From a bacterium (GTDB lineage Bacteria; Bacteroidota; Ignavibacteria; Kapaibacteriales; UBA961): 15,958 nucleotides of DNA. This document shows, piece after piece, positions 7,349 to 14,030 of this stretch (positions within the stretch are counted from its first letter, which is position 1; each line of letters begins with the position of its first letter). The stretch is from the NCBI GenBank assembly GCA_022844575.1, contig JALHLL010000055.1, forward strand, positions 1 to 15,958. Reading direction: 5' to 3'. Below the pieces are notes generated by a model. It worked only from the letters and a program-made list of their open reading frames with translations. It was not told the DNA's origin and did not search any database. Both the position numbers and the translations under genes were made by a program.

Positions 7349-7356
7349 TAGTTTTG
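7349..7356 (+). promoter_or_regulatory. Candidate -7 element for the M24 peptidase operon
   Basis: TAGTTTTG matches TAnnTTTG. Its last base is followed by 23 bases and the ATG at 7380, exactly the spacing seen for the box at 544-551 and its gene. It lies beside the opposite-strand box at 7328-7335, so the two divergent promoters would overlap. No clear -33 TTG is visible. Confidence 0.33.
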
Positions 7357-7379
7357 AAAAAAACTGCAATATAAAAACA

Positions 7380-8579
7380 ATGAATCTGAACAGAATACAA
7401 GAAGCAATGACCGAACTCGGCATACCAGCATGGTTATTGCTTGATTTTCGCGGCAGCAATTCTATTGCGTGGAACATACTTGGCTTATCGGACGATACGC
7501 ATTGCACAAGACGTTGGGCTGTACTTATACCTCAAAAAGGCAGTCCGACCGTTATGGCACATGCGATCGAATCCTTCACATTATGGCATATTGATGGTAA
7601 TCATATCGAATATTCCCGCTGGACTGATTGGCATAAACATTTGCATAACGCCATTGCCCCATATAGTAGTATTGCTATCGAATATTCCCCTATGAACGAA
7701 ATACCTGTTGTTGCAAAAGTTGATAGCGGTACAGTGGAACTCCTGAGAAGTTTCGGAGCAAATCTTGTGAGTTCGGCGGAACTCGTGCAAAAACTGAGTG
7801 CCGTTTGGTCGGAAGAACAAGTAGAACATAATCTTACTCTAACGGCTCCTGCTCTCCATAATGTTATGAGGAAAACGCAAGATTTTCTTCGTAACGCCCT
7901 TATCTCCAAAAAATCGTTTACCGAGTATGATGTGCAACAATACATTCTTCAGGAATTTGAACATTCCGAGTTAGTGACTGATAGTTCACCGATTGTTGCT
8001 ATAGCCAGGAACGCGGCAAGCCCTCATTATGCGCCGAGCAAAGAACAAAATTCACCGATTATGGCAGGCGATACGATACTTGTAGATATGTGGGCGAAAC
8101 ATCAACAAAGAAATAGTACTTTTAGCGATATTACATGGATGTTTCATGCAGGGGAAAAAGTACCGCAAAGAGATGCGGAGTTATTTTCCATTATTGCTTC
8201 GGCAAGAGATGCCGGAATTGCTTTGGTTCAACAACGTTTTGCGAATAATGAAATACTTCATGGCTATGAAGTTGATAATGCCGTTCGTGGCATAATTGAA
8301 AAAGCTGGGTATGGAAAATACTTTATACACAGAACAGGACATAGCATTACAACCGAGACACACGGGTCGGGAACCAATATAGACAATTATGAAACAAAGG
8401 ATACTCGCACAATTATTGCAGGTACATCGTTTTCGATAGAACCGGGTATATATATAAAGGATGAAATAGGCCTGAGAACGGAAATTGACATTGTTATTAC
8501 ACATAATGGTGAAGTCATTGTTCCGACAATTCAACCCCAACGGAATATTATCCCATTATTGGGTAATCTTTCTTTATGA
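7380..8579 (+). CDS. M24-family metallopeptidase, Xaa-Pro aminopeptidase type
   Basis: This 399-residue protein has a creatinase-like N-terminal domain (about 1-150, with LLLDFRGSNSIAWNILG) and a C-terminal pita-bread catalytic domain. All five metal ligands of the M24 family are visible: Asp236 (LVDMW), Asp250 (FSDITW), His321 (RTGHSI), Glu354 (SIEPGIY) and Glu368 (RTEIDI). Enzymes of this kind remove an N-terminal residue before proline, using two metal ions, in the cytoplasm. Related creatinase or dipeptidase activities cannot be excluded. No signal peptide is present. The stop overlaps the start of the GT9 gene in an ATGA, so a housekeeping peptidase is translationally coupled to a glycosyltransferase; a functional link is not evident. 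Confidence 0.93.
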   Translation: MNLNRIQEAMTELGIPAWLLLDFRGSNSIAWNILGLSDDTHCTRRWAVLIPQKGSPTVMAHAIESFTLWHIDGNHIEYSRWTDWHKHLHNAIAPYSSIAIEYSPMNEIPVVAKVDSGTVELLRSFGANLVSSAELVQKLSAVWSEEQVEHNLTLTAPALHNVMRKTQDFLRNALISKKSFTEYDVQQYILQEFEHSELVTDSSPIVAIARNAASPHYAPSKEQNSPIMAGDTILVDMWAKHQQRNSTFSDITWMFHAGEKVPQRDAELFSIIASARDAGIALVQQRFANNEILHGYEVDNAVRGIIEKAGYGKYFIHRTGHSITTETHGSGTNIDNYETKDTRTIIAGTSFSIEPGIYIKDEIGLRTEIDIVITHNGEVIVPTIQPQRNIIPLLGNLSL

Positions 8580-9655
8580 GAATTCTTATCATTGCTCTTT
8601 CAGGTTTGGGAGATGCTTTAATGTTTTCGCCGGCATTAAGGGTATTACGTACATTATACCCGAATGCAACAATTGATTTGCTTACAATGTTCGGTGCAAC
8701 AAAAGATGTATATAAAAACAATCCTGATATCAATACAATTATTTACAAGAATTTTCTAAAAGACAATCCTCTTTCTTCAATGTCATTCTTGTTTTCCCTA
8801 CGAGGTAATTACGATATTTCCATCAATGTATTTCCTGCAAACAGATTTCCCTATAATATTATTTCTTGGTTGATAGGTGCAAAAAAACGCTTAGGGCATA
8901 ATTATATACATGTGAACGATCGTTCCTTAAATTTCCTGAATAACTACCGTATTGATGAAGATGATTCGCTTCATAATGTTGAGGAAAACATACGATTAAT
9001 AAATTTACTAAGTAATAAGCAAGAACATAAAATACCGCCTTTACAATTATTTCTTGATAAAGAATCGAAGGAATATGCTGATAAGTGGATGTTACTGCAA
9101 ACATTAGATGATAAATCTACCATTATAGGATTTCATGCCGGTTCAGCACTGTTCAAAAATCAAGTAAATAAACGATGGGATAAGAATAAATACGCAGTTC
9201 TTGCAAACACCCTAAAAGATCGGTATAAAGCAACTATATTACTTTTTGGGGGACCTGAGGAAAAAGAACTTAATATGGAAATAGCGTCCCGATGTAATGC
9301 TATTATTGTTGAGACACCTTCGCTTATTACAACTCTTGCCATTATGAAAAAATGCCGACTTTTTGTTTCTAATGATTCCGGTTTGATGCATTGTGCCGCA
9401 GCATTACAAATACCGACGGTAGCTATTTTCGGATATACAAGTCATGTACATACAAAACCATGGGGAAATACTTCTTCGATTGTCCGTTTGCCATTACCAT
9501 GCAGCCCATGTTTTTACTTTTCCCCACAACCCGCACAGTGTAGGGAATTTAAAGGTGAGGAACAATTTAAATGTATGAAAGAAATCAGCATTCAACAAGT
9601 ACTTGAAGCATGCAATTCCTTATTATTGAACAACACATTAATCAACCATGAATAA
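8576..9655 (+). CDS. Glycosyltransferase family 9, ADP-heptose:LPS heptosyltransferase-like
   Basis: The protein has 359 residues with a two-Rossmann (GT-B) architecture. The N-terminus MRILIIALSGLGDALMFSPA matches the acceptor-side glycine loop of the heptosyltransferases. The second domain carries GFHAGS (185-190), LLFGGPEE (222-229) and the donor-binding FVSNDSGLMHCAAAL (263-277), followed by FGYTSHVHTKPW. Four cysteines near the C-terminus (309, 312, 322, 333; pattern CSPC, QC, KC) recur in heptosyltransferase-like proteins. Family 9 enzymes add heptose to the inner core of lipopolysaccharide at the cytoplasmic face. The sequence does not say which position it modifies, so no waa name is given. 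It overlaps the peptidase gene by four bases and the downstream methyltransferase gene by eight. Confidence 0.9.
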   Translation: MRILIIALSGLGDALMFSPALRVLRTLYPNATIDLLTMFGATKDVYKNNPDINTIIYKNFLKDNPLSSMSFLFSLRGNYDISINVFPANRFPYNIISWLIGAKKRLGHNYIHVNDRSLNFLNNYRIDEDDSLHNVEENIRLINLLSNKQEHKIPPLQLFLDKESKEYADKWMLLQTLDDKSTIIGFHAGSALFKNQVNKRWDKNKYAVLANTLKDRYKATILLFGGPEEKELNMEIASRCNAIIVETPSLITTLAIMKKCRLFVSNDSGLMHCAAALQIPTVAIFGYTSHVHTKPWGNTSSIVRLPLPCSPCFYFSPQPAQCREFKGEEQFKCMKEISIQQVLEACNSLLLNNTLINHE

Positions 9656-10568
9656 TTCAAGAATATGTCCTTGTTGCGGCTCTACAAATTCTGAAGAATG
9701 GACAAAAGCAACAGATAGAGAGTATAGAACAACAAATGAAGAATTTACTTTGTATCGTTGTTCGGAGTGTCTTTCTATTTTCCTCCATCCAGTTCCTGTT
9801 CATCGCCTTAGCGAGATATACCCTTCGAATTATTATTCCTTTGCCGATCAGAAAAAATCGTTCATTGCCGATATTAAAACATGGCTCGATAAACGTTTTT
9901 TCCGAAGCTTAACAGGGAAATTCACTTCGCAGTCACTCTCTGCTTTAGATATTGGCGGAGGAGTCGGATGGGAATTAAATGTTATGCAATCGGCTGATAC
10001 GAGAGTACAAAACACGATGATTGTTGACCTTGACCCCGATGCGGCGGAAGGTGCAAAGAAAAATGGGCATGGGTATTTTTGCGGCAGAATAGAAGAATAT
10101 TCTACGGTTCAAAAGTTTGACATAATTCTTATGCTCAATTTAATTGAGCATGTGGAATTTCCGCTTGAGGTATTATCGAAGGCAAGGGAATTATTATCTG
10201 ACAATGGGATTATTGTTATTAAAACTCCTAATTGTGATGCTTGGGATGCTCGTTTGTTCAAGTATAAAAACTGGGGCGGATTTCATTGCCCACGACATTG
10301 GACATTGTTTACTAAAGAGAGTTTTGAATTATGTGCTAAGAAGGCAGGACTTAATGCAAAAGAATTTTCTTATACGCAAGGTGCGCCGTTTTGGGCTACA
10401 AGTACATTATTTTTTCTTGAAAATATGGGGTTAGTTTCCATAACAAGAGAAAGACCTGTTGTGTATCATCCTTTATATGCACCATTAACGGGGTTATTTG
10501 CAGGATTCGATTTTGCTCGCGGGCTATTTGCTAAAACATCGCAAATGTTTTTTGTACTTGGCAAATAA
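9648..10568 (+). CDS. Class I SAM-dependent methyltransferase with N-terminal zinc ribbon
   Basis: This 306-residue protein starts with two CxxC pairs (Cys7/Cys10 in CPCC, Cys38/Cys41 in CSEC) that would form a small zinc ribbon. A class I methyltransferase domain follows, with motif I ALDIGGGVG (99-107), an acidic motif II (IVDLDPDAAEG), LNLIEHVEFPLEVL as the conserved motif of Methyltransf_23-type enzymes, and IVIKTPN. The region after it (NWGGFHCPRHWTLFTKESF) is shared by sugar- and lipid-modifying methyltransferases near polysaccharide genes. The substrate is unknown; the neighbours (GT9 overlapping by eight bases, glycosyltransferases beyond) favour O- or C-methylation of a surface glycan or its nucleotide-sugar precursor. 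The final part has a hydrophobic patch but no clear membrane segment. Confidence 0.88.
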   Translation: MNNSRICPCCGSTNSEEWTKATDREYRTTNEEFTLYRCSECLSIFLHPVPVHRLSEIYPSNYYSFADQKKSFIADIKTWLDKRFFRSLTGKFTSQSLSALDIGGGVGWELNVMQSADTRVQNTMIVDLDPDAAEGAKKNGHGYFCGRIEEYSTVQKFDIILMLNLIEHVEFPLEVLSKARELLSDNGIIVIKTPNCDAWDARLFKYKNWGGFHCPRHWTLFTKESFELCAKKAGLNAKEFSYTQGAPFWATSTLFFLENMGLVSITRERPVVYHPLYAPLTGLFAGFDFARGLFAKTSQMFFVLGK

Positions 10569-10598
10569 TATCTTGGTAAAACGAACTCTATTAAGACT

Positions 10599-11150
10599 TT
10601 AGAGGGTAAATACCGAAAGAACCGATTGAATCAGTTCAATATGCGAATTAAAACAAAAATCGGGTTTAACTTCGGTTAAATCCGATGGATTGCCTACAAA
10701 GATCGTTTGTACCCCTGCTTTATTTCCCGCTATGATATCGCTTTGCATATCGCCAATTATAAAGGAACTCTGTAAGTCTATTTTCCATTGTTGTGCGGCT
10801 TCCAGTATCATCCCCGGTTCAGGTTTCCGACGAAAATCATTTTCGCTGCTTAATGAACCGCAAAAACGAATATCATCGAACATTGCACCCGTATTCCTTA
10901 ATAATTCACTTTGTAAATGATGGTGTATTATACGCAAATCATAGATAGACATAAGCCCCTTACCTATGCCTTGCTGATTGGTTACCAAAATGGTTATAAA
11001 ACCAAGTGAAGTAATTTCTCTGAAGAGATCGAAAAATTCAGGTATTATGATAAATTCTTCGACGGAACTTACATAATCACCTATCTTCCGATGATTGATT
11101 ATGCCATCACGGTCAAAAAAAACCGCTTTATTATTTGTAGAATCGTGCAT
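10599..11150 (-). CDS. HAD-family phosphatase, GmhB-like (histidinol-phosphatase type)
   Basis: Starting at the ATG at 11150 the protein has 183 residues, near GmhB (about 190). An upstream TTG at 11177 would add nine residues but starts deeper inside the preceding gene. HAD motifs are complete: nucleophile Asp13 and Asp15 in FFDRDGIIN, Thr57 in VTNQQGIGKG, Lys109 in RRKPEPGM, and Asp134/Asp138 in GDMQSDIIAG. The layout matches D-glycero-D-manno-heptose-1,7-bisphosphate 7-phosphatase, which supplies ADP-heptose, and the linked heptosyltransferase-like gene agrees. However, the zinc loop of E. coli GmhB (CxH and CxC) is reduced to a single Cys97, and the part before RRKP is SSENDF. The fold can exist without zinc in some relatives, but specificity is therefore uncertain. 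The gene overlaps the upstream GT4 gene by 20 bases. Confidence 0.85.
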   Translation of the reverse strand: MHDSTNNKAVFFDRDGIINHRKIGDYVSSVEEFIIIPEFFDLFREITSLGFITILVTNQQGIGKGLMSIYDLRIIHHHLQSELLRNTGAMFDDIRFCGSLSSENDFRRKPEPGMILEAAQQWKIDLQSSFIIGDMQSDIIAGNKAGVQTIFVGNPSDLTEVKPDFCFNSHIELIQSVLSVFTL

Positions 11151-12411
11151 CCGGCGGCAAATGCTCCATATCCACAAATAATTCGTCTATTATCGAATCG
11201 AAAGACTTGTAGATACTTTCCCATGAGTGATAATGTTCTACGATTTCACGGGCATTTCTTGCAAGACGTTCTCTCTCATCGGGGTTCCTTAATAGTCGTA
11301 CAACATGCGAAACAATCTCTTCATCCGTACTACCGATAAGAACATCCCGACCATGCTCCACAGGAATACCCTGAATGCCCGTCGGTGTTGTTACAACCGG
11401 ACAGCCGCATGACATTGCCTGCAAAATTTTGTTCTGAATTCCCGATCCGCCCTGATGTGGGTGTAAGAAGATGGCTGCCTGTTGCATGTAATCTTGCATA
11501 CGAGGTACATTCGCATGTACCTTAACACTCTCGTTCTGTAAATTCATTACTAATGAACTCGGAGATGTTCCTACAATCGAGAACTGCACGGAAGGTATTT
11601 GCTTATGTATTTCGGGCAAGAGTTCTTGTGCAATTTTTTTGACCATCATCTCATTTGCCCATACATCTAATTTACCGGAGAAAAGCAAACCCGAACGACT
11701 TTTCTGGTCATAGTTAGGCGAAAAAACATCAAGTTCCACCCCATTAGTCAATAACCGATATTCCGCACGCGAGTTTTGTTTTCGCATTCCCTCAATATCG
11801 TCCTTTGTTACCAAAGTGGTAATATCAAAGTACCGCGTTATTTCCGGCTCATATTCATGGAGTTTTTTTACTTCCCACCAACGTACAATTTTCTGTTTCA
11901 GATTGTCGGATGCCTCATAAGAACGTGATTGATACATCGTTCGGCAATCTTCGGCTATAAGAATTTTGGGAAATGTTTTATACTTTATATACTCAGCAGT
12001 ACGCATAAAAAAGGAAATCCCCAAATCGAATTGCCTTTCGCGGCAAAGTTGGTCAACAACTGAAGTAAATTCGGGTTGATTGTAAAATGCGATTTCCAAA
12101 GGATTACCACTTAAGATACTTTTTACGCATCTGATACCTGCACGAACCGGGTTCAATACAATCGTATGAAGTTCAATACCCAACTCTCGTATCGCAGATA
12201 ATTGTTCAGGTGAAGGCAAACGTCTATGATTGAAAGTAACCAAAGTAACATTATGCCTACGCGCCAAATGTTTTAGCAAATGATATGATTTTATCCTATC
12301 TCCGCCATAAAGAGGAAATGGGAATCGAGGTGTCAGAAAAAGAATATTGAGCGGTTTACGATGATGATATACACCGTTCGTGTGTGCCTTACCGTTCAGA
12401 ACTGTTTGCAT
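11131..12411 (-). CDS. Family 4-type glycosyltransferase (GT-B)
   Basis: The ATG at 12411 gives 426 residues; an in-frame TTG directly before it is less likely. The N-terminal domain starts at about residue 21 with NILFLTPRFPFPLYGGDRIKSY, whose GGD loop contacts the acceptor or phosphate. The linker contains ITTLVTKDD and TNGVELDVFSP (222-232), typical of family 4 members. The C-terminal donor domain has LLFSGKLDVWANE, SIVGTSPS (278-285) and HPHQGGSGIQNKILQAMSCG (317-336), ending in PVVTTPTG and an RDVLI segment. The overall form is like enzymes of the PEP-CTERM/exopolysaccharide (stp1-like) group of sugar transferases. Sugar and acceptor are unknown. It is the first gene of a two-gene unit with the HAD phosphatase, with which it overlaps, and is preceded by a 197-base leader. 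Confidence 0.9.
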   Translation of the reverse strand: MQTVLNGKAHTNGVYHHRKPLNILFLTPRFPFPLYGGDRIKSYHLLKHLARRHNVTLVTFNHRRLPSPEQLSAIRELGIELHTIVLNPVRAGIRCVKSILSGNPLEIAFYNQPEFTSVVDQLCRERQFDLGISFFMRTAEYIKYKTFPKILIAEDCRTMYQSRSYEASDNLKQKIVRWWEVKKLHEYEPEITRYFDITTLVTKDDIEGMRKQNSRAEYRLLTNGVELDVFSPNYDQKSRSGLLFSGKLDVWANEMMVKKIAQELLPEIHKQIPSVQFSIVGTSPSSLVMNLQNESVKVHANVPRMQDYMQQAAIFLHPHQGGSGIQNKILQAMSCGCPVVTTPTGIQGIPVEHGRDVLIGSTDEEIVSHVVRLLRNPDERERLARNAREIVEHYHSWESIYKSFDSIIDELFVDMEHLPPDARFYK

Positions 12412-12444
12412 CAAGGAAAAAAATCTATGTTATCGAACGTTAGG

Positions 12445-12487
12445 AGCCGAGAAATAACGCCCGCTAAGAACCAAACTCCACTCGGCT
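12445..12487. repeat. 7-bp inverted repeat with long loop in the GT4 leader
   Basis: AGCCGAG (12445-12451) and CTCGGCT (12481-12487) are exact reverse complements, five of seven pairs being G-C. The loop of 29 bases is long, and no T-run follows in either direction. It could be a leader hairpin about 35 bases upstream of the GT4 start or a chance repeat. Confidence 0.35.
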
Positions 12488-12532
12488 ACCCCTATACACC
12501 AACTAAAACGTAATTTGTTCCATACTATGGCA

Positions 12533-12540
12533 CAAAATTA
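12533..12540 (-). promoter_or_regulatory. Candidate -7 element for the GT4-HAD unit
   Basis: Read on the minus strand this is TAATTTTG, identical to the box before the peroxiredoxin gene. It is 121 bases from the ATG at 12411, so the transcript would carry a leader of roughly 115 bases including the inverted repeat. A -33 TTG is not evident. Confidence 0.27.
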
Positions 12541-12608
12541 CACAAAATGACTCTTCCGAACATCTTTCCTTGAAGTATGAGTTTACAAACAAGTAATATT
12601 GGTCACTT

Positions 12609-14018
12609 TTAGCCAATATGCTTTTGCATCAGACGAGTTTTCAGATACGGTAACTCAAGTATAAAAGCTACAATAAAAATACCCCACACTAACCACTCAA
12701 GATAGAAAAGTTCTTTGGGGATTGCGAGCAGATAAAGTGAATAACTGAATAGTTGCAATGGCAACACAAATGCAACCGAACGACTGCATACTATGCAGTT
12801 AAGAAAAAGAAGCGGAACAAAATACCATGTATGCACCTTAGGACTTATAAGTGTAAAAGCCAGAAGCATCACGAACTGAACAAATAACAAGACATTGATT
12901 GTATCAATATTCTGATTCCTTTTTAACATCCGATAGAATAATACTCCTATGATACCTATGCTTGAAACACGGGCTATTGTTACTAACTTGGGCGCTAATT
13001 CCCACCACTTCTCCGAACCCAGTATTTGGGCAATTTCCCGCATAAAGAGTAAAGGTGGTGAATTGAATGATGTAAGATTGTAGAACTTTAATATTTCAAC
13101 AAAATTGTTCAATGCGCGATAATCGGAAAAGAATGGAAACGACATACCGATAATTGTAAGAGCAAAAGAAAAACAAAGTATTGCCTTATGACGAATACTC
13201 ACTGAACGATAGAGTAAAAGGGGAAGAATAAGAACAATAGGATATACTTTTATGGAAGTCATACACCCTATAAGTACACCCAAATAAATAACTTTAGATA
13301 GCGACCATTCTTTTCTATTGTTCAAAATGATAATCATTATCGCTAAAAAGGGTAATAATAAGCCGTCATTATGCCCCTGCCCTATTATCTCAATAACGGG
13401 TAAAGGTGAAAGCAAAAACAGGATAATCCCCTTTCGTAAAGAATCCGACTCAACATTACGTTCTCTGATAAGTATGAAGAATGCAGTAAGCTCGCCTATA
13501 AACAAAACAGCTTTCCATCCCATGAAAGCCGTAAACCATTCTTTGGAAAACAATTCACCGATTCCTACGCCCAAAGCCATAAACGCCTCAGCCAATGGCG
13601 GGTAAATAGCCGGAAATTGTTTATATGCCAACAGATCATAAGAACTGTTTCGCAAATGACTGAACAGAGGCGAATCAGCCCCGTCTATAAAAGGGTTCAT
13701 CCCATGCACCGCCAGACGACCATACCACAAATAGCCATATACATCATCGGAAAGCCACGGCAACATTGGTACAATAATCAAACGGGGAACTAAAAAAAGA
13801 AGCAAAAGCAAGGGCAATGTTAAAGTTTGATGTCGTATTTTTACCCAAACGATATATCCGACAGTGCTGTGCAATGTGACTAAAGTGAGAAATGCTCCGA
13901 TATTATTCGGTTCTCGAATAGCCGGAATAAGGATATAACCGATAAAAGTTATACAATAGAGTATAATGGAAAAAAACACTACTCTATTATTTTCAGATAC
14001 AGTTTGTTGAACGTTCAT
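12609..14018 (-). CDS. GT-C membrane glycosyltransferase (GT87/DUF2029-like)
   Basis: This 469-residue, very hydrophobic protein has about ten or more predicted membrane segments, from the first at about residues 13-31 to the last near the C-terminus. The loop after the early segments contains LSDDVYGYLWYGRLAVHG (89-106), with adjacent Asp91/Asp92 where GT-C enzymes place their catalytic acidic residue, then NPF and IYPPLAE (138-144). Enzymes of this fold transfer mannose or another hexose from a polyprenyl-phosphate donor to a glycan or lipid on the periplasmic face. Donor and acceptor are unknown. The start is the ATG at 14018-14016; it sits within the palindrome TGAACGTTCA and only 12 bases from the divergent M20 start. 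It lies upstream of the GT4 and HAD genes on the same strand, which suggests a shared role in surface glycans. Confidence 0.86.
   Translation of the reverse strand: MNVQQTVSENNRVVFFSIILYCITFIGYILIPAIREPNNIGAFLTLVTLHSTVGYIVWVKIRHQTLTLPLLLLLFLVPRLIIVPMLPWLSDDVYGYLWYGRLAVHGMNPFIDGADSPLFSHLRNSSYDLLAYKQFPAIYPPLAEAFMALGVGIGELFSKEWFTAFMGWKAVLFIGELTAFFILIRERNVESDSLRKGIILFLLSPLPVIEIIGQGHNDGLLLPFLAIMIIILNNRKEWSLSKVIYLGVLIGCMTSIKVYPIVLILPLLLYRSVSIRHKAILCFSFALTIIGMSFPFFSDYRALNNFVEILKFYNLTSFNSPPLLFMREIAQILGSEKWWELAPKLVTIARVSSIGIIGVLFYRMLKRNQNIDTINVLLFVQFVMLLAFTLISPKVHTWYFVPLLFLNCIVCSRSVAFVLPLQLFSYSLYLLAIPKELFYLEWLVWGIFIVAFILELPYLKTRLMQKHIG
14008..14017. promoter_or_regulatory. 10-bp palindrome overlapping divergent start region
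   Basis: TGAACGTTCA is a perfect palindrome at 14008-14017. It includes two bases of the GT-C start codon (14018-14016) and ends 13 bases before the M20 ATG at 14031. A dimeric regulator bound here could affect both genes. A ten-base palindrome can also arise by chance. Confidence 0.25.
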
Positions 14019-14030
14019 ATTTTCATTTCA

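Larger units (their letters stand above)
12412..12608 (-). other. Non-coding leader between two minus-strand glycosyltransferase genes
   Basis: No credible gene is seen here. On the minus strand it holds a TAATTTTG box (12540-12533) and, closer to the start of the GT4 gene, a base-paired element: AGCCGAG and CTCGGCT lie at 12481-12487 and 12445-12451 with a 29-base loop. This central portion is visibly richer in G and C than the surrounding DNA. It separates the GT-C gene from the GT4 gene, so the latter probably has its own promoter. No tRNA could be folded from it. Confidence 0.5.

Noticed and set aside
10575..10605. Possible terminator between convergent genes (CTCTA ... TAGAG)
   Set aside because: Only five pairs with a nine-base loop and no T-run.
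12439..12504. Possible integron attC-like site (GTTAG ... CCAAC cores)
   Set aside because: The cores are in the inside-out order (GTT first, AAC last) and there is no integrase or cassette context.
12415..12530. Possible tRNA on the minus strand, from GTAGCCGAGTGG and GTTCGA motifs
   Set aside because: The bases flanking GTTCGA do not pair as a T-arm, and no anticodon arm or acceptor stem can be formed.
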